Source of the DNA: Ga0077527 sp945862135
GTDB lineage: Bacteria > Pseudomonadota > Gammaproteobacteria > Burkholderiales > SG8-41
NCBI GenBank assembly: GCA_964203275.1
Contig: CAXNMF010000004.1
Location: forward strand, 248,001-312,000
Direction: 5' to 3'
Length of the DNA stretch: 64,000 nucleotides
Shown: one piece after another, positions 8,954 to 18,726 of the stretch
Layout: the number at the start of each line of letters is the position of its first letter
Numbering within the stretch: the stretch's first letter is position 1
Notes under the pieces: model-generated
The model's database searches: none
Told to the model about the DNA's origin: nothing
The model's input: the letters and a program-made list of their open reading frames with translations, nothing else
Program-made: the position numbers and the translations under genes

Positions 8954-10462
8954 TTACCGACCGATCAGGCCATGCGTCCAGAATCGCGGCAGCAATTGGG
9001 TATCCGGTGGACTGGCAGCCAGGTAAGCACGCTCGCGCTCTTCAATGCGCGTGATCTCAGGCATCACGCCGTAAACAAGGCCTGCGGCGGCGAAAACCGT
9101 CACAACCACCAGCCATACGGGCCGCTTCACCTGATCGCGGACCGATTCATCCGCATAAGTCATCGCAACCGCACACCCGCAGAGCCCTGCAAGAATGACC
9201 TGGCTGACAGGCATCACAAGCACCCCATCTACCATGGCTTGCGCTGCCGCCCCCACCAGCGCCGCCAGCATTGCAGTACGGAACATGGCTGGCCGCCCGG
9301 CTTCCAGCCCAGTTTGATGCCGCACATATTTCGCGTAGGCCAGCCCAGCGAATGTGCAAACACCGAAAAACAGTACGGCTGAAGGCAGGCCCCATTCCGC
9401 CGACCACTGCAACAATGCATTGTGAGGATGCGCACCTACGACCGTCGCTGAATAGGCATAGTGCATTGGACCAACGCCCAAAACCGGGTGATCTGCTGTA
9501 AACGTCAGCGCATTGCGCCACAACACATCCCTCAGCGACAAGGTCATGATTTCCCCTGCCCGCTGCAACAGCCACGCTGGCTGATTAAGCCATTTGGGAA
9601 TCATCAGAATGAACAATGCGTAACAGGCCAAACCGCACACAAGACCACTGACCTGCCATTTGATCCATCTGCGTCCGACTGATCCGGAATACAGTGCCAC
9701 CGCAACAAGGCCGAGAAACAGAGCTACCCAGGTTCCGCGGGTGCCGGAGGCAACAACCAATGTCCACCATATTGCCGGAACAATCCAAAGCGCTGCGCGA
9801 CGCAAACGGCTGCTACCCCACCACATTGCAGGCAAGAGCAAGAACGGAAGCAGCATCGTTTGAATATGGCCGAAAAACCGCATATTCGAAAACGACACAT
9901 ACAACTCGCGAATATCAAATATCTGCCCGTAGTCGGCAGCAAATAGAAGCATCGAAACATAAACAACGCTCGAACTGGCCGAATAAGCCGTGGCGCTTGC
10001 AAAGATCAGAACCACCATCGCTACTTCAGCTTTCTGTCCAAAGCGGCGAAATTGTCCGGCAACGGACAGCAGCAGAACAATCAGCAGCCAGTACAGCGAC
10101 CACTCCAGTAACGCCCATCTGGGAAGCGGTGCCCGGATCGTGGAAACCAATCCCAGAACAAATGTGACGGCCAAGGCGCCGCGAACCCAAGGCGGTAGCA
10201 ACATCCAGGTTCCGGAAACTTCGCGCCAAATGCCGGGAATCAAAAAAGTCGCCAGCACAACCGCCAGCAGCACAAGTTGCGCGAGTCGCTGACCGTCATG
10301 CCACTGCAAGCCGGGTGATAAATCGATGTTCGGTGCAATAAATACAAAGAGAGCAACAGCCAGCAAAGGCCATGCGCCGGGATAAAGCAGCCCTTTTACC
10401 CAAGGATCCAGTGTTTTGCGTGGTAATTCAACGGGCATGGGGATGTTCGATTTCAGCCGCAT
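8954..10462 (-). CDS. O-antigen ligase / PglL-like oligosaccharyltransferase family protein
   Basis: A 502-residue polytopic protein with about 11-12 hydrophobic segments and a periplasmic loop with the Wzy_C-type pattern HPVLGVGPMHYAYS...HPHNALLQWSAEWGLPSAVLFF. The H-N pair in HPHNALLQ is the usual conserved site of WaaL, PglL and TfpO ligases. It lies downstream of the pilin gene on the same strand, past the pilin terminator. That placement suggests a pilin O-glycosylating ligase, although a lipopolysaccharide O-antigen ligase or polymerase cannot be excluded. Confidence 0.82.
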   Translation of the reverse strand: MRLKSNIPMPVELPRKTLDPWVKGLLYPGAWPLLAVALFVFIAPNIDLSPGLQWHDGQRLAQLVLLAVVLATFLIPGIWREVSGTWMLLPPWVRGALAVTFVLGLVSTIRAPLPRWALLEWSLYWLLIVLLLSVAGQFRRFGQKAEVAMVVLIFASATAYSASSSVVYVSMLLFAADYGQIFDIRELYVSFSNMRFFGHIQTMLLPFLLLPAMWWGSSRLRRAALWIVPAIWWTLVVASGTRGTWVALFLGLVAVALYSGSVGRRWIKWQVSGLVCGLACYALFILMIPKWLNQPAWLLQRAGEIMTLSLRDVLWRNALTFTADHPVLGVGPMHYAYSATVVGAHPHNALLQWSAEWGLPSAVLFFGVCTFAGLAYAKYVRHQTGLEAGRPAMFRTAMLAALVGAAAQAMVDGVLVMPVSQVILAGLCGCAVAMTYADESVRDQVKRPVWLVVVTVFAAAGLVYGVMPEITRIEERERAYLAASPPDTQLLPRFWTHGLIGR

Positions 10463-10582
10463 TCCACGTCAATCGCGGAATATATTGATGTCTTCGCCTG
10501 AACGGCAGACCGTCAATGCGGTTGTATTGGCAACGAATGCCGGTCATACCACCTGATAAACTCAAGCTGTTCAGCAAAACCA

Positions 10583-10612
10583 CAAAAAAAACCCCGGTTG
10601 CCCGGGGTTTTT
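10583..10612 (-). terminator. Intrinsic terminator after pilin gene
   Basis: GC-rich hairpin (ACCCCGG / CCGGGGT, 4-nt loop, 10591-10608) followed on the minus strand by a run of T (A-tract at 10584-10590). It lies 20 bp after the pilin stop and should separate pilin expression from the downstream ligase. Confidence 0.85.
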
Positions 10613-10627
10613 CAGAGCCAGTGTGTA

Positions 10628-11047
10628 TCAGGTGCCCACGCCGGTTTTTGTTTTGGTGCAACCACCGTTGGTAAACACCCAGCCAACCGAACCTGCGGCC
10701 GGGGTCGGGGTCAACGTCACGACGCAGCTGCCAACCGCAGTAGTGCCGGTTATCACGAGGGCGCCAGTGGTCGCCGTCTGTGTCACGCTGGCCAGCGTTG
10801 CAGTAGCTGAGGGGAGCGTGAGGCCAACTTCGGATTCGGTATCGCACAGCGTCAGATCGCCGTTATTGTTTTGCATGCATTCAGCGATCCCGGTTTTATA
10901 CGCTTGCACCCTGGCGAAGTTGTCCTGCCACTTGGCACGGGTGATGTAGTCCTGATACTGCGGAATCGCAATCGCCGCCAGAATACCGATGATCGCAACG
11001 ACGATCATCAGTTCGATCAGCGTAAAGCCTTTTTGCAGGTTTCTCAT
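10628..11047 (-). CDS. pilA: Type IV pilin (PilA-like major pilin)
   Basis: A 139-residue prepilin. Short leader MRNLQKG, then the mature start FTLIELMIVVAIIGILAAIAIPQYQDYITRAKW, with Glu5 after the prepilin peptidase cleavage site and the long hydrophobic alpha1 helix. Four Cys in the globular part (AECMQNN, LTLCDTE, GSCVVTL, GGCTKT) may form disulfides, including a C-terminal D-region pair. It is a single gene with its own terminator. The Thr/Ser-rich C-terminal half could be O-glycosylated by the adjacent ligase-like protein (inference). Confidence 0.94.
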   Translation of the reverse strand: MRNLQKGFTLIELMIVVAIIGILAAIAIPQYQDYITRAKWQDNFARVQAYKTGIAECMQNNNGDLTLCDTESEVGLTLPSATATLASVTQTATTGALVITGTTAVGSCVVTLTPTPAAGSVGWVFTNGGCTKTKTGVGT

Positions 11048-11332
11048 ATGAAAGCTCCCAAAATTTAAAGTTAAGCAGGTCTAGCCCGCGACTCATTAAA
11101 AGCAAACCTCGTACCACCAAAAACACTCGATTCCAGTGCGAGCAAAATTAATATGTAACTCATTGTTTATTAAACATTTTTTATCGAACGCCGTAAACCT
11201 TGATATAACCGGGCAATTTCTGTGAACTGGCTCACGATGTAAATCCATCAAAACCAGCTACATCTGGTCCAAATAATGGTCGGTCAATCCTTTTTCATCG
11301 AGGCGTGTCAGAGTATGACAATTTACGTCACC

Positions 11333-13087
11333 TCAATGCGCACTTAAAAGCACTGAGAGGTCTTCGCGAATTCGCTTAATGACTGGATCCCAATCATCGG
11401 GAACAGTTTGCCGACGCAGTCGAACCGATGGATACCATGGCATGGATTCCCCTTCCAGTCCGTAACGCCATTCCGGTGCATAAGGCACCATGACCCAGAC
11501 CGGTCGCCCAAGCGCCCCCCCCAGATGTATCACCGAAGTACAAACACTGATGACCAGATCCAAGGCTCCCACAAGCGCCGCAGTTTCGTCGTAATCGCCA
11601 TCAATCGCTTCAGCCCAGTCCGCGATCTCAACACCGTGTTGCTGCTTTAGTCCGGTGATCTCCTTTACGCGATCACCGTACTGCAGATTGATCCAATGCA
11701 CACCCGACGTCGAAAGCAGTGGCAGCAAGCACTCGAGCGACAACGTTCGCCGATTTCGATGTGTCCGTACCGTACCTCCCTTCCAAGAAATACCAATCTT
11801 TAATCCCCCGCCAAGACCGTCGAGTTTTGTACGCCAGTAGGTGACTCGTTGCGAATCCGCGCAAAGGTACCCTTGATGCGCAGGAAATTCCCGGTTTGAA
11901 TTTCTAAGATACCCGGGGACGCTGGCACTGAAAATCCTGACATCGACGTCTTCTCTTTTGAGAACATCGACTTTTATCGCATTATCAACAATGGGCACAA
12001 AAGTAGCCTGCGGAAAAGATCTGACAAACAGCTTCTCCAAACGGGGTTCGCACTCGATCACGCAGTGCTTCGCATCATTGATCAATTGCGGATAGCACGA
12101 TGAATACATGATGTCGTCGCCCAACCCTTGCTCACGCAAAACATGCAGCGTGCGATCACGCAGGCTGGTTCCGTTCCAGCGCGGTTCGCAGGACCGTCTC
12201 TTACCACGCGGAAGCTTGAAGCGATATTCAAATCCGGCCCAGCCGTCACGATATCGTCCGCGCATCAGGTTAAGCATGCCCAGATGAAATAAAGCGTCAG
12301 GGTAGTTTGGCAATACCTTCAGCGAGCGCTTGAACGCAGCAATCGCCTCATCAATCCGCCGCAATCCCAATAAAGCAGAACCCAGCGTGACAAAGACGCC
12401 TGGCTTATTGGTTCGCAATTTGATTGCCCGCTTACACGCCTCGACAGCCCCCAGGTGATCACCGGTGGAAAAACGGGCATAGCCCAGAAAAAACTGGGTT
12501 TCAAAGGTTTCGCCGATCTCCGATATCGCGCGCTCGGCAATTTGCAGGGCAAGTTCATACTGCCCCAGTTGATCCAGCTTTGATATCAGCCGCTCCAGCA
12601 CGTCAAGCCGGTCAGGCGCACACTCCTGTGCCAGTGACAACTCCTCCAGCGCATCCTGGTGGCGCGAAAGTTCTTCCAGGATGTCGACCAAGCAAATGCG
12701 GAAACGGGACTCCATGGGCGCAATCGATATTGCACGCCGACAGTAATCTTCCGCGGATTGGAGATCTCCAGCCTTGCGCAATACTTCCGCAAGATCAGCA
12801 TTTGCCTCTGCTACCCCTGGATCCGCTTCCACGGCAGCGCGCAAATATTGCTCGGCCTCCGGATACCGATCCAACTCCATCAGCGCACGACCGCAGAAAT
12901 AGTTGGCTTTTACGTTGCGAGCTTCCTGCTGCAGCGCGGCGAAACACTGCTCCATCACCGAAACATAATTCTTTCGCTGAAATGCGGTGACAACCGACTC
13001 AAGGCCCGGCCAGGACGAGTTATCACTTTTCAATTTCTGAACTTGTGGTGAACCGCGAAACAAGTTTTTCAAAAGCTTTATAAGCAT
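11333..13087 (-). CDS. TPR protein with C-terminal glycosyltransferase-like domain
   Basis: A 584-residue protein. Residues about 30-300 are tetratricopeptide repeats (for example YPEAEQYLRAAVEADPGVAEANADLAEVLRKAGD and DEAIAAFKRSLKVLPNYPDALFHLGMLNL). The C-terminal half has the pattern W-N-G-T-S-L...LHVLREQGLGDDIMYSSCYPQL and ISWKGG, as in bacterial TPR glycosyltransferase-like proteins related to GT9/GT41. No signal peptide is seen. Being beside pilin and ligase genes suggests a role in surface-protein or pilus glycosylation; the donor and acceptor are not readable. Its start is followed upstream by about 460 bp without a clear gene. Confidence 0.8.
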   Translation of the reverse strand: MLIKLLKNLFRGSPQVQKLKSDNSSWPGLESVVTAFQRKNYVSVMEQCFAALQQEARNVKANYFCGRALMELDRYPEAEQYLRAAVEADPGVAEANADLAEVLRKAGDLQSAEDYCRRAISIAPMESRFRICLVDILEELSRHQDALEELSLAQECAPDRLDVLERLISKLDQLGQYELALQIAERAISEIGETFETQFFLGYARFSTGDHLGAVEACKRAIKLRTNKPGVFVTLGSALLGLRRIDEAIAAFKRSLKVLPNYPDALFHLGMLNLMRGRYRDGWAGFEYRFKLPRGKRRSCEPRWNGTSLRDRTLHVLREQGLGDDIMYSSCYPQLINDAKHCVIECEPRLEKLFVRSFPQATFVPIVDNAIKVDVLKREDVDVRIFSASVPGYLRNSNREFPAHQGYLCADSQRVTYWRTKLDGLGGGLKIGISWKGGTVRTHRNRRTLSLECLLPLLSTSGVHWINLQYGDRVKEITGLKQQHGVEIADWAEAIDGDYDETAALVGALDLVISVCTSVIHLGGALGRPVWVMVPYAPEWRYGLEGESMPWYPSVRLRRQTVPDDWDPVIKRIREDLSVLLSAH

Positions 13088-13546
13088 GATCGGCTTTTAA
13101 TTTGAAATCGGTGCAGTTTGCATTTTACTTTAACAGGGCAAATCAACCGGGCCGCAATTCAACCACCTGCATGACTAAACGCCTTATTTCTCTTGCCCGG
13201 ACCAGGGTCCGTAATGGCGCAAAGGCGCTTTCCCCGACCCACGGCGCATCCATGCCGGGCCTGCGCATGATGAACTCCACGAAAGCACTAAATTTATTAT
13301 GTTCGATTTCGGAGCAATTCGGAGCAAGGTTGGCGCTGATGCCGCACTTGCCACCTGTTGCCCATTGCATCCACTGGCGTGCTCCGAAGGTCTTTCAGAA
13401 TTTTCAACTTATTTAAATGCGCTCCGGAATTTCGATTTCGAGCTTCGTACATTTAAAACCCATGGGGCTACACCAGATGTAATTTGCTTGCTATTCTTAC
13501 GTTATACGCAGACTGGCTCGCACATCGACTCACAGGAATGGATCGC
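13088..13546. other. Gene-poor intergenic stretch
   Basis: About 460 bp between the divergently oriented TPR gene and the small downstream gene. Several short overlapping frames exist on both strands, none with a good ribosome-binding site or recognisable product. The first 100 bp are AT-rich and probably hold the promoter of the TPR gene. Confidence 0.45.
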
Positions 13547-13867
13547 ATGGGACTCTTCGGTTCGGTATCTGGAAAACAGGTTGATGAATTCGCGCATAAA
13601 CTCGTTGAAGAGGTCTGCCGACTGCGCCCACCAAAAAGCAGGGCCGGACTTGGGAATCCGGGCGCATCACTCAAAAATCTCGAGAAGAAAGTTGATGCCC
13701 TTTTTGCGACAGCTGCCTCGTTCAGAGCCGAACACAAACTGGGCATTTACAAAAAAGCCCGCCTCACCAATACGTTCCGCTGGGAAATGAAAGAGCGCGG
13801 CTATGACGAGGGCTTTATTGAGATGATTACCGAGAAACTGGTGATCGCAGTGTCCAGGAAAGACTAG
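13547..13867 (+). CDS. Small hypothetical protein
   Basis: About 106 residues, starting MGLFGSVSGKQVDEFAHKLVEEVCRLRPP, with a short purine-rich AGGA upstream. Charged and largely helical, with no signal peptide or membrane segment. The C-terminus RYDEGFIEMITEKLVIAVS-like region is acidic. The frame is open further 5' (to 13484), but the internal ATG gives a more sensible start. I do not recognise the family. It is convergent with the HD-GYP gene, 11 bp away. Confidence 0.55.
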   Translation: MGLFGSVSGKQVDEFAHKLVEEVCRLRPPKSRAGLGNPGASLKNLEKKVDALFATAASFRAEHKLGIYKKARLTNTFRWEMKERGYDEGFIEMITEKLVIAVSRKD

Positions 13868-13878
13868 AAAAGTATAGG

Positions 13879-15495
13879 TTACTGCGGCGGAGCCTGATAT
13901 CCAGGAATGCTGTCCGGGACAACTTCATCAATCTGATCCGGACTGAGAAACTCTTTGGCATACTTTTCATAAACCTTGCCCCACATGAACACATCAAAAA
14001 GATCGGGGTCGATGTGTCCATTGAGCTTGAATTTCCCCAGAATCGTCAGTGACTCGGTCAGAGTCTTGCCTTTCTTGTAAGGCCTATCCTTGGCAGTCAG
14101 TGCCTCGAAAATGTCGGCAATACCCATGCAGCGGGCCTGTACCGACATCTGATCCCGGGTCAGCCCCCGCGGATAACCCTTGCCGTCCATGCGTTCATGA
14201 TGGCCACCGGCATATTCGGGTACATGCTTCAGGTGTTTGGGCCAAGGCAGTGACTCGAGCATCTGGATTGTCACCTCGATGTGGTGGTTGATGATCTGCC
14301 GTTCCGCTGCGGTCAGGGTACCGGCACGGATCGTCAGATTTTCAATTTCGTCGACACTGAGAAACTCCGCGGTTGTGCCGTCAGGCTTGCTCCAGCGGTA
14401 ACGCGCTGAAATCGCCTTGACGCGGGCGATGTCAGCATCGCTCATCATCTCGCCGCCGATATTGGCGCGGCGCAGAAATTCGCGGTCGCTCTCAATGTCT
14501 TTGAGCAACTCCCGAGTTGCCCCCTCGCTGGCAGCACCGGTCAGCAGCGCCAGCTGTGCATCGCGGCGAATGACTTCAAAGCGTGTATCAATCAGTTCAA
14601 TACGGTCATATATGGTCTGGAGCTTGGTGGCCTTGTCGACGACATGAACGGGGGTGGTCACCTTGCCGCAGTCGTGCAGCAAGCCGGCAATCTTGAGCTC
14701 GTAGCGGTCACGGTCGCTCATCGAAAAATCCTTGAGCGGCCCCGTCTGGCAATTATTGACCGCCTCGGCCAGCATCATCGTCAGCGTCGGCACACGTTCG
14801 CAATGGCCACCGGTATAGGGCGACTTGTCGTCAATCGCCGCATTGATCATCTGGATGAACGACTCGAACAGGGTTTCCAAATGGTTGATCAGCAGCCGGT
14901 TGGTCAGCGCAATCGCAGCCTGCGACGCCAGGGATTCGGCGAGTTGCTGGTCTTCTTCTGAAAATGCCACGACCTTGCCTGTCGCCCGGTTCTTGGCGTT
15001 GATCAGCTGCAGGACGCCGATGATCTCGCCCTCGTGATTCTTCATCGGCACCGTCAAAAACGATGTGGACCGGTAGCCGGTTTTTTTATCGAAATTCTTG
15101 GTGCCCGAAAAATCAAAACCCGCTTCGGTATAGGCGTCGGCGACATTGACCGACTGGTCATGATGCACCGAGTAGGAGGCGACCATGCTCAACACCGGCT
15201 TTCCGTCCTTGTCGAACAGATTGACCGGGTAAAAGGGAATCTCGACGCCGCTGGTACCGCCCATTGCGATACCCAGAGAGTCATTGCGCATGATCTCGAA
15301 GCGCAATGCCTGCTCGTCGGTCATTCTATAGAGCGTGCCGCCATCGGCGTTGGTGATGTCCTTGGCGGCTACGAGGATGGCTTCCAGCAGCCGGTTGATG
15401 TCACGCTCTTTGGAAAGCGCAACACCGATCCGCAACAGTTCGCCCAAGCGGTGGGTAAGTTCGCCCTGCGCCGGGAGGGCTTGCATGCGGTTCAT
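13879..15495 (-). CDS. GAF and HD-GYP domain cyclic-di-GMP phosphodiesterase
   Basis: About 538 residues. The N-terminal GAF domain spans about 20-190 (NRLLEAILVAAKDITNADGGTLYRM...; VPMKNHEGEIIGVLQLINA). The C-terminal HD-GYP domain shows LLHDCGKVTTPVHV (HD metal pair) and HHERMDGKGYPRGL, the HHExxDGxGYP signature. These enzymes hydrolyse c-di-GMP. It is the last gene of the leftward signalling operon; ATG 15495 lies just after the ATPase stop, and a GTG at 15537 would overlap it. Next to a PilB/GspE-type ATPase, it may tune pilus or secretion motors, since c-di-GMP often binds such ATPases (inference). Confidence 0.92.
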   Translation of the reverse strand: MNRMQALPAQGELTHRLGELLRIGVALSKERDINRLLEAILVAAKDITNADGGTLYRMTDEQALRFEIMRNDSLGIAMGGTSGVEIPFYPVNLFDKDGKPVLSMVASYSVHHDQSVNVADAYTEAGFDFSGTKNFDKKTGYRSTSFLTVPMKNHEGEIIGVLQLINAKNRATGKVVAFSEEDQQLAESLASQAAIALTNRLLINHLETLFESFIQMINAAIDDKSPYTGGHCERVPTLTMMLAEAVNNCQTGPLKDFSMSDRDRYELKIAGLLHDCGKVTTPVHVVDKATKLQTIYDRIELIDTRFEVIRRDAQLALLTGAASEGATRELLKDIESDREFLRRANIGGEMMSDADIARVKAISARYRWSKPDGTTAEFLSVDEIENLTIRAGTLTAAERQIINHHIEVTIQMLESLPWPKHLKHVPEYAGGHHERMDGKGYPRGLTRDQMSVQARCMGIADIFEALTAKDRPYKKGKTLTESLTILGKFKLNGHIDPDLFDVFMWGKVYEKYAKEFLSPDQIDEVVPDSIPGYQAPPQ

Positions 15496-15517
15496 CAGAG
15501 TGCCCGGGGTTGGCTGA

Positions 15518-17900
15518 TTACTTGATACAGACCGCACGCACCTGCTTCATGTCGGTGATGCCCATCAGCACCTTTTCAATGCCGTCCTGCTTCAGGGTGC
15601 GCATGCCGTGTTCCAGTGCGGTCGCGACCATTTCAGCGACACGCGCATGCTCCTGGATGTTTTTCTTCAGCGGATCAGTGCCGACCAGCAGTTCGTGCAG
15701 GCCCACCCGGCCCTTGTAACCGCTGCCGCCGCAGACCTCGCAACCCACCGGATCGTGGATGACCAGTTTGCCGCTGTCGCCGCCATAGTTGGCGATCCAG
15801 TCCTCCAGCAGCTTGGCTTCCGCCGCCTTGGGATCTTTTTTCCAGGTTTCCGTATTCTTCAGCTCCATCGCGTATTCCACTACCAGCGACTGGATTTCTT
15901 CCGGTGTTGCCTCGTGCGGCTTCTTGCATTTGCCGCACAGACGCTTGGCCAGACGCTGTGCCAGAATGCCCAGCAAGGCGTCGGCGAAGTTGAACGGGTC
16001 CATGCCCATGTCCAGCAGACGGATGATCGATTCCGGCGCGCTGTTCGTATGCAGGGTGGCAAACACCAAGTGACCCGTCAGTGATGCTTCAATGCCGGTA
16101 CCTGCGGTTTCCTTGTCGCGCATCTCGCCAACCATGATGATGTCCGGATCAGCGCGGAGGAAGGCTTTCATTGCCACCGCAAAAGTCATCCCGGCCTTGG
16201 GATTCATCTGCACCTGGCGCAGACCCTTCTGCGTAATTTCAACCGGGTCTTCCGCAGTCCAGATTTTTGTATCCGAGGTCGTTCAGGAATGCCCGAGCAC
16301 CGAGTGCAGGGTTGTGGTTTTGCCCGAACCCGTTGGGTCCGCAAACGAAAAACAGGCCGTAAGGCTTGGACACAACCTCCTTCAGGGTTTCGAGGTTGTA
16401 TTTGGTGAGCCCCAGCTTGTCGAGGGGGATGGGCTCGCCTGCAGCCAGAATCCGCATGACAATGTCCTCGACACCGCCTGCCGACGGAATAGTCGCTACC
16501 CGCAACTCAATGTCCAACGGGCCAAACTTCTTGAACTTGATCTTGCCGTCCTGCGGTTTGCGACGCTCGGAAATATCAAGATCGCACATGATTTTCAGCC
16601 GGGCCGCCAGCGCGCTGCGATAACTGGCGGGTATCTGGATGTATGGCTGCAGCGAACCGTCCTTGCGAAAACGGATTTCGGTCTTGGCCTTGCCCGGGTA
16701 GGGTTCGATATGGATATCCGATGCGCCCTGCTGATAGGCATCAATAATCACTTTGTTGACCAGCTTGACCAGTTCGTTGTCCGCTGCGGCTGATACGACA
16801 TCGTCGGCACCGCCGACCTCGCCTTCAGCATCCTCATCCAGCGTGCCCAGCAGATCGTCAATATTGCCCGAATCTTCGAGCCCGGTCGTGCCGCCGAACA
16901 TCAAGTCCAGAGTGCTGGCGAATTCTTTGTTGGTGGTGACTCGAAAAACGATTTTGCTTTTGGGGTAAACGTTGTTGACCATCCGCGAGGCTTTCACGCG
17001 CTCGGGATCGGTGGTCACGACAATGATCCCCTCCTTGACCTCTTCCAGCGGAATCCACTGATTCGTCTGGCAGAACTCGCGGTTCATGTTCCTCATCAGG
17101 TCGGGCGACTTGATGCGGTCCTGCTTGAACGGTTCGTAGGGAACACCGAAGTAGCTGCCCAGCGCATCCCCGAGGGCCGGCAACTTGACCTGAAACTCGT
17201 CGGTCAACACCACTTCAACATCAAGGTTCTTGCGCCGCGCCGAACGCTGTGCGAGTTCAAGTTCTTCGCCGGATATCACAGCGTTGGTCACCAGTGCGTC
17301 ATACTTGCTGCGCACCTGCATCATCGGACCCTGGCGCTGGCGGAACGCGATCGAAAGCGTTTCAGTCAGGGAAACAACCCCCTCCTCCATCATCGCGGGG
17401 AAAGGCTGGCCCGATTTGTTGTTGATGATCTGGACAACGCCGACCAGTTCCTTGGTCTTCACTTCGAGTACCGGCGCCACCAGCATCTGCTTGGTTCGAT
17501 AGCCAGTCTTGGCGTCAACCGCCTTCAGGAAATTGAGCTGGGCGCTGTAAGACTTGAGTTCGACGTCATCATAAACGTCGCGGATGTTGACCACACGCTT
17601 GTTGGTCGCGACAAAACCGGCGATCGACTGCTCGTTGATCGGCAGCTTGATGTCCTTGAAAGAATTAAGGCCGGTCTTGACCTTGGAAATGATCGAGCCT
17701 TTGTCTTCGCTGAGCAGATAAATCGTCAACCGATCCGCATTGAACAGATTGCAGAGCTCCTGCGACAGTTCGAGGATGATTTCGTCGATGTTCTTGGTCG
17801 CATGTATCTTGTTGGTTACCGTTTGAAGCTTCTGCTGAAAACCCAGCTTCTCAGCCAGATTGTCAGCGGCGACCGGTTTGCTCTGGAGTACTGTGCTCAT
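15518..17900 (-). CDS. GAF domain-containing PilB/GspE-type assembly ATPase (frameshifted)
   Basis: About 794 residues if repaired. An N-terminal GAF domain (about 10-180; VVQIINNKSGQPFP) precedes a GspE N-terminal domain and the secretion ATPase core. The core shows ASDIHIEPYPGKAKTEIRFRKDG, a Walker A region, the Walker B/Asp box DPDIIMVGEMRDKETA, and HLVFATLHTNSAPESIIRL. A tetracysteine zinc site follows (RLCGKCK and GCEVCGGSGYKGR). The frame is broken at about 16260-16340. The expected GPTGSGKTTT is seen in pieces across two frames, and three single-base indels restore it. ATG 17900 follows a GAGG. Such ATPases power type IV pilus or type II secretion assembly. The GAF domain and operon context imply signal control. 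Confidence 0.88.
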
Positions 17901-17958
17901 GATGACCTCGCTGTTCCCACTGCTGCAGTAGCGGTCGGCGTCTGGCGCCGCACCGGAC

Positions 17959-18726
17959 TCAGAATTCGAATAACTGGTTTTGCTCAAGCATACGCGCCCG
18001 GCGATGCGGTATCCGGGCCGTAATCTGCTCCATGATAAGTTCCGCTTCCCGCGGTTTGAAGTGTGTCACATAAATGGCCGGATCCAGACTCAGTCTGGCA
18101 AGTTCGTCCGCGAGCAGCCCGGGGCAAAGATGCTTCGATGCGACCGCCAGATCGCGCTCGCCGTCCGATACGGCGGACTCAATGATCAGGAACTTCAAGT
18201 TATTGATTTTATTGACATAATCCCAAAGGGGCGGATTGGTCGTTGTGTCCCCGGTGAAAACGAGCGCACCTCTACCGGAGTCCAGCTGGTAACCCACTGC
18301 CGGAACCACATGGTTGGCCGGCAGCGGCGTGACCCATCGGCCATCACCCAGCTCAACAGGCTCGCCGATGCGGACCGGCGAGTACCGCAGTATCGGCGCC
18401 TCCGCCTCCGGAATCACCCGGAAATCCGGCCAGATCTGCCAGTTGAACAAATGGGCGCTGAGAATATCGAGGGTTTCCTGCGTCGCGTGCAGGGTAACCG
18501 GGCTGCTCCGCTGAAAACCAACGGTATCAAGCAGGAACGGGATCGAAGCCACATGATCAAGATGCGAATGCGTCAGGAATATATGGTCGATTTGCGCCAG
18601 TTGCTGCAGCGACAGGTCGCCAACCCCTGTACCGGCATCAATCAGCACATCCTCATCCAGCAGCATCGACGTCGTTCGCAAATCGCCGCCGATACCGCCG
18701 CTGCATCCCAATATTTGCAACCGCAT
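17959..18726 (-). CDS. MBL-fold cyclic-nucleotide phosphodiesterase-like hydrolase
   Basis: A 255-residue metallo-beta-lactamase fold protein. MRLQILGCSGGIGGDLRTTSMLLD begins the fold. The metal motif is THSHLDHVASIPFLLD, which matches the class II cAMP phosphodiesterase form (HxHLDH), with later metal ligands near ALVFTGDTTTNPPLW and YVTHFKP. It probably hydrolyses cAMP or cGMP. The start codon overlaps the stop of the adenylate cyclase gene (TGATG), so synthesis and breakdown of the same messenger appear translationally coupled. An upstream in-frame extension does not resemble the family and was not used. Confidence 0.85.
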   Translation of the reverse strand: MRLQILGCSGGIGGDLRTTSMLLDEDVLIDAGTGVGDLSLQQLAQIDHIFLTHSHLDHVASIPFLLDTVGFQRSSPVTLHATQETLDILSAHLFNWQIWPDFRVIPEAEAPILRYSPVRIGEPVELGDGRWVTPLPANHVVPAVGYQLDSGRGALVFTGDTTTNPPLWDYVNKINNLKFLIIESAVSDGERDLAVASKHLCPGLLADELARLSLDPAIYVTHFKPREAELIMEQITARIPHRRARMLEQNQLFEF

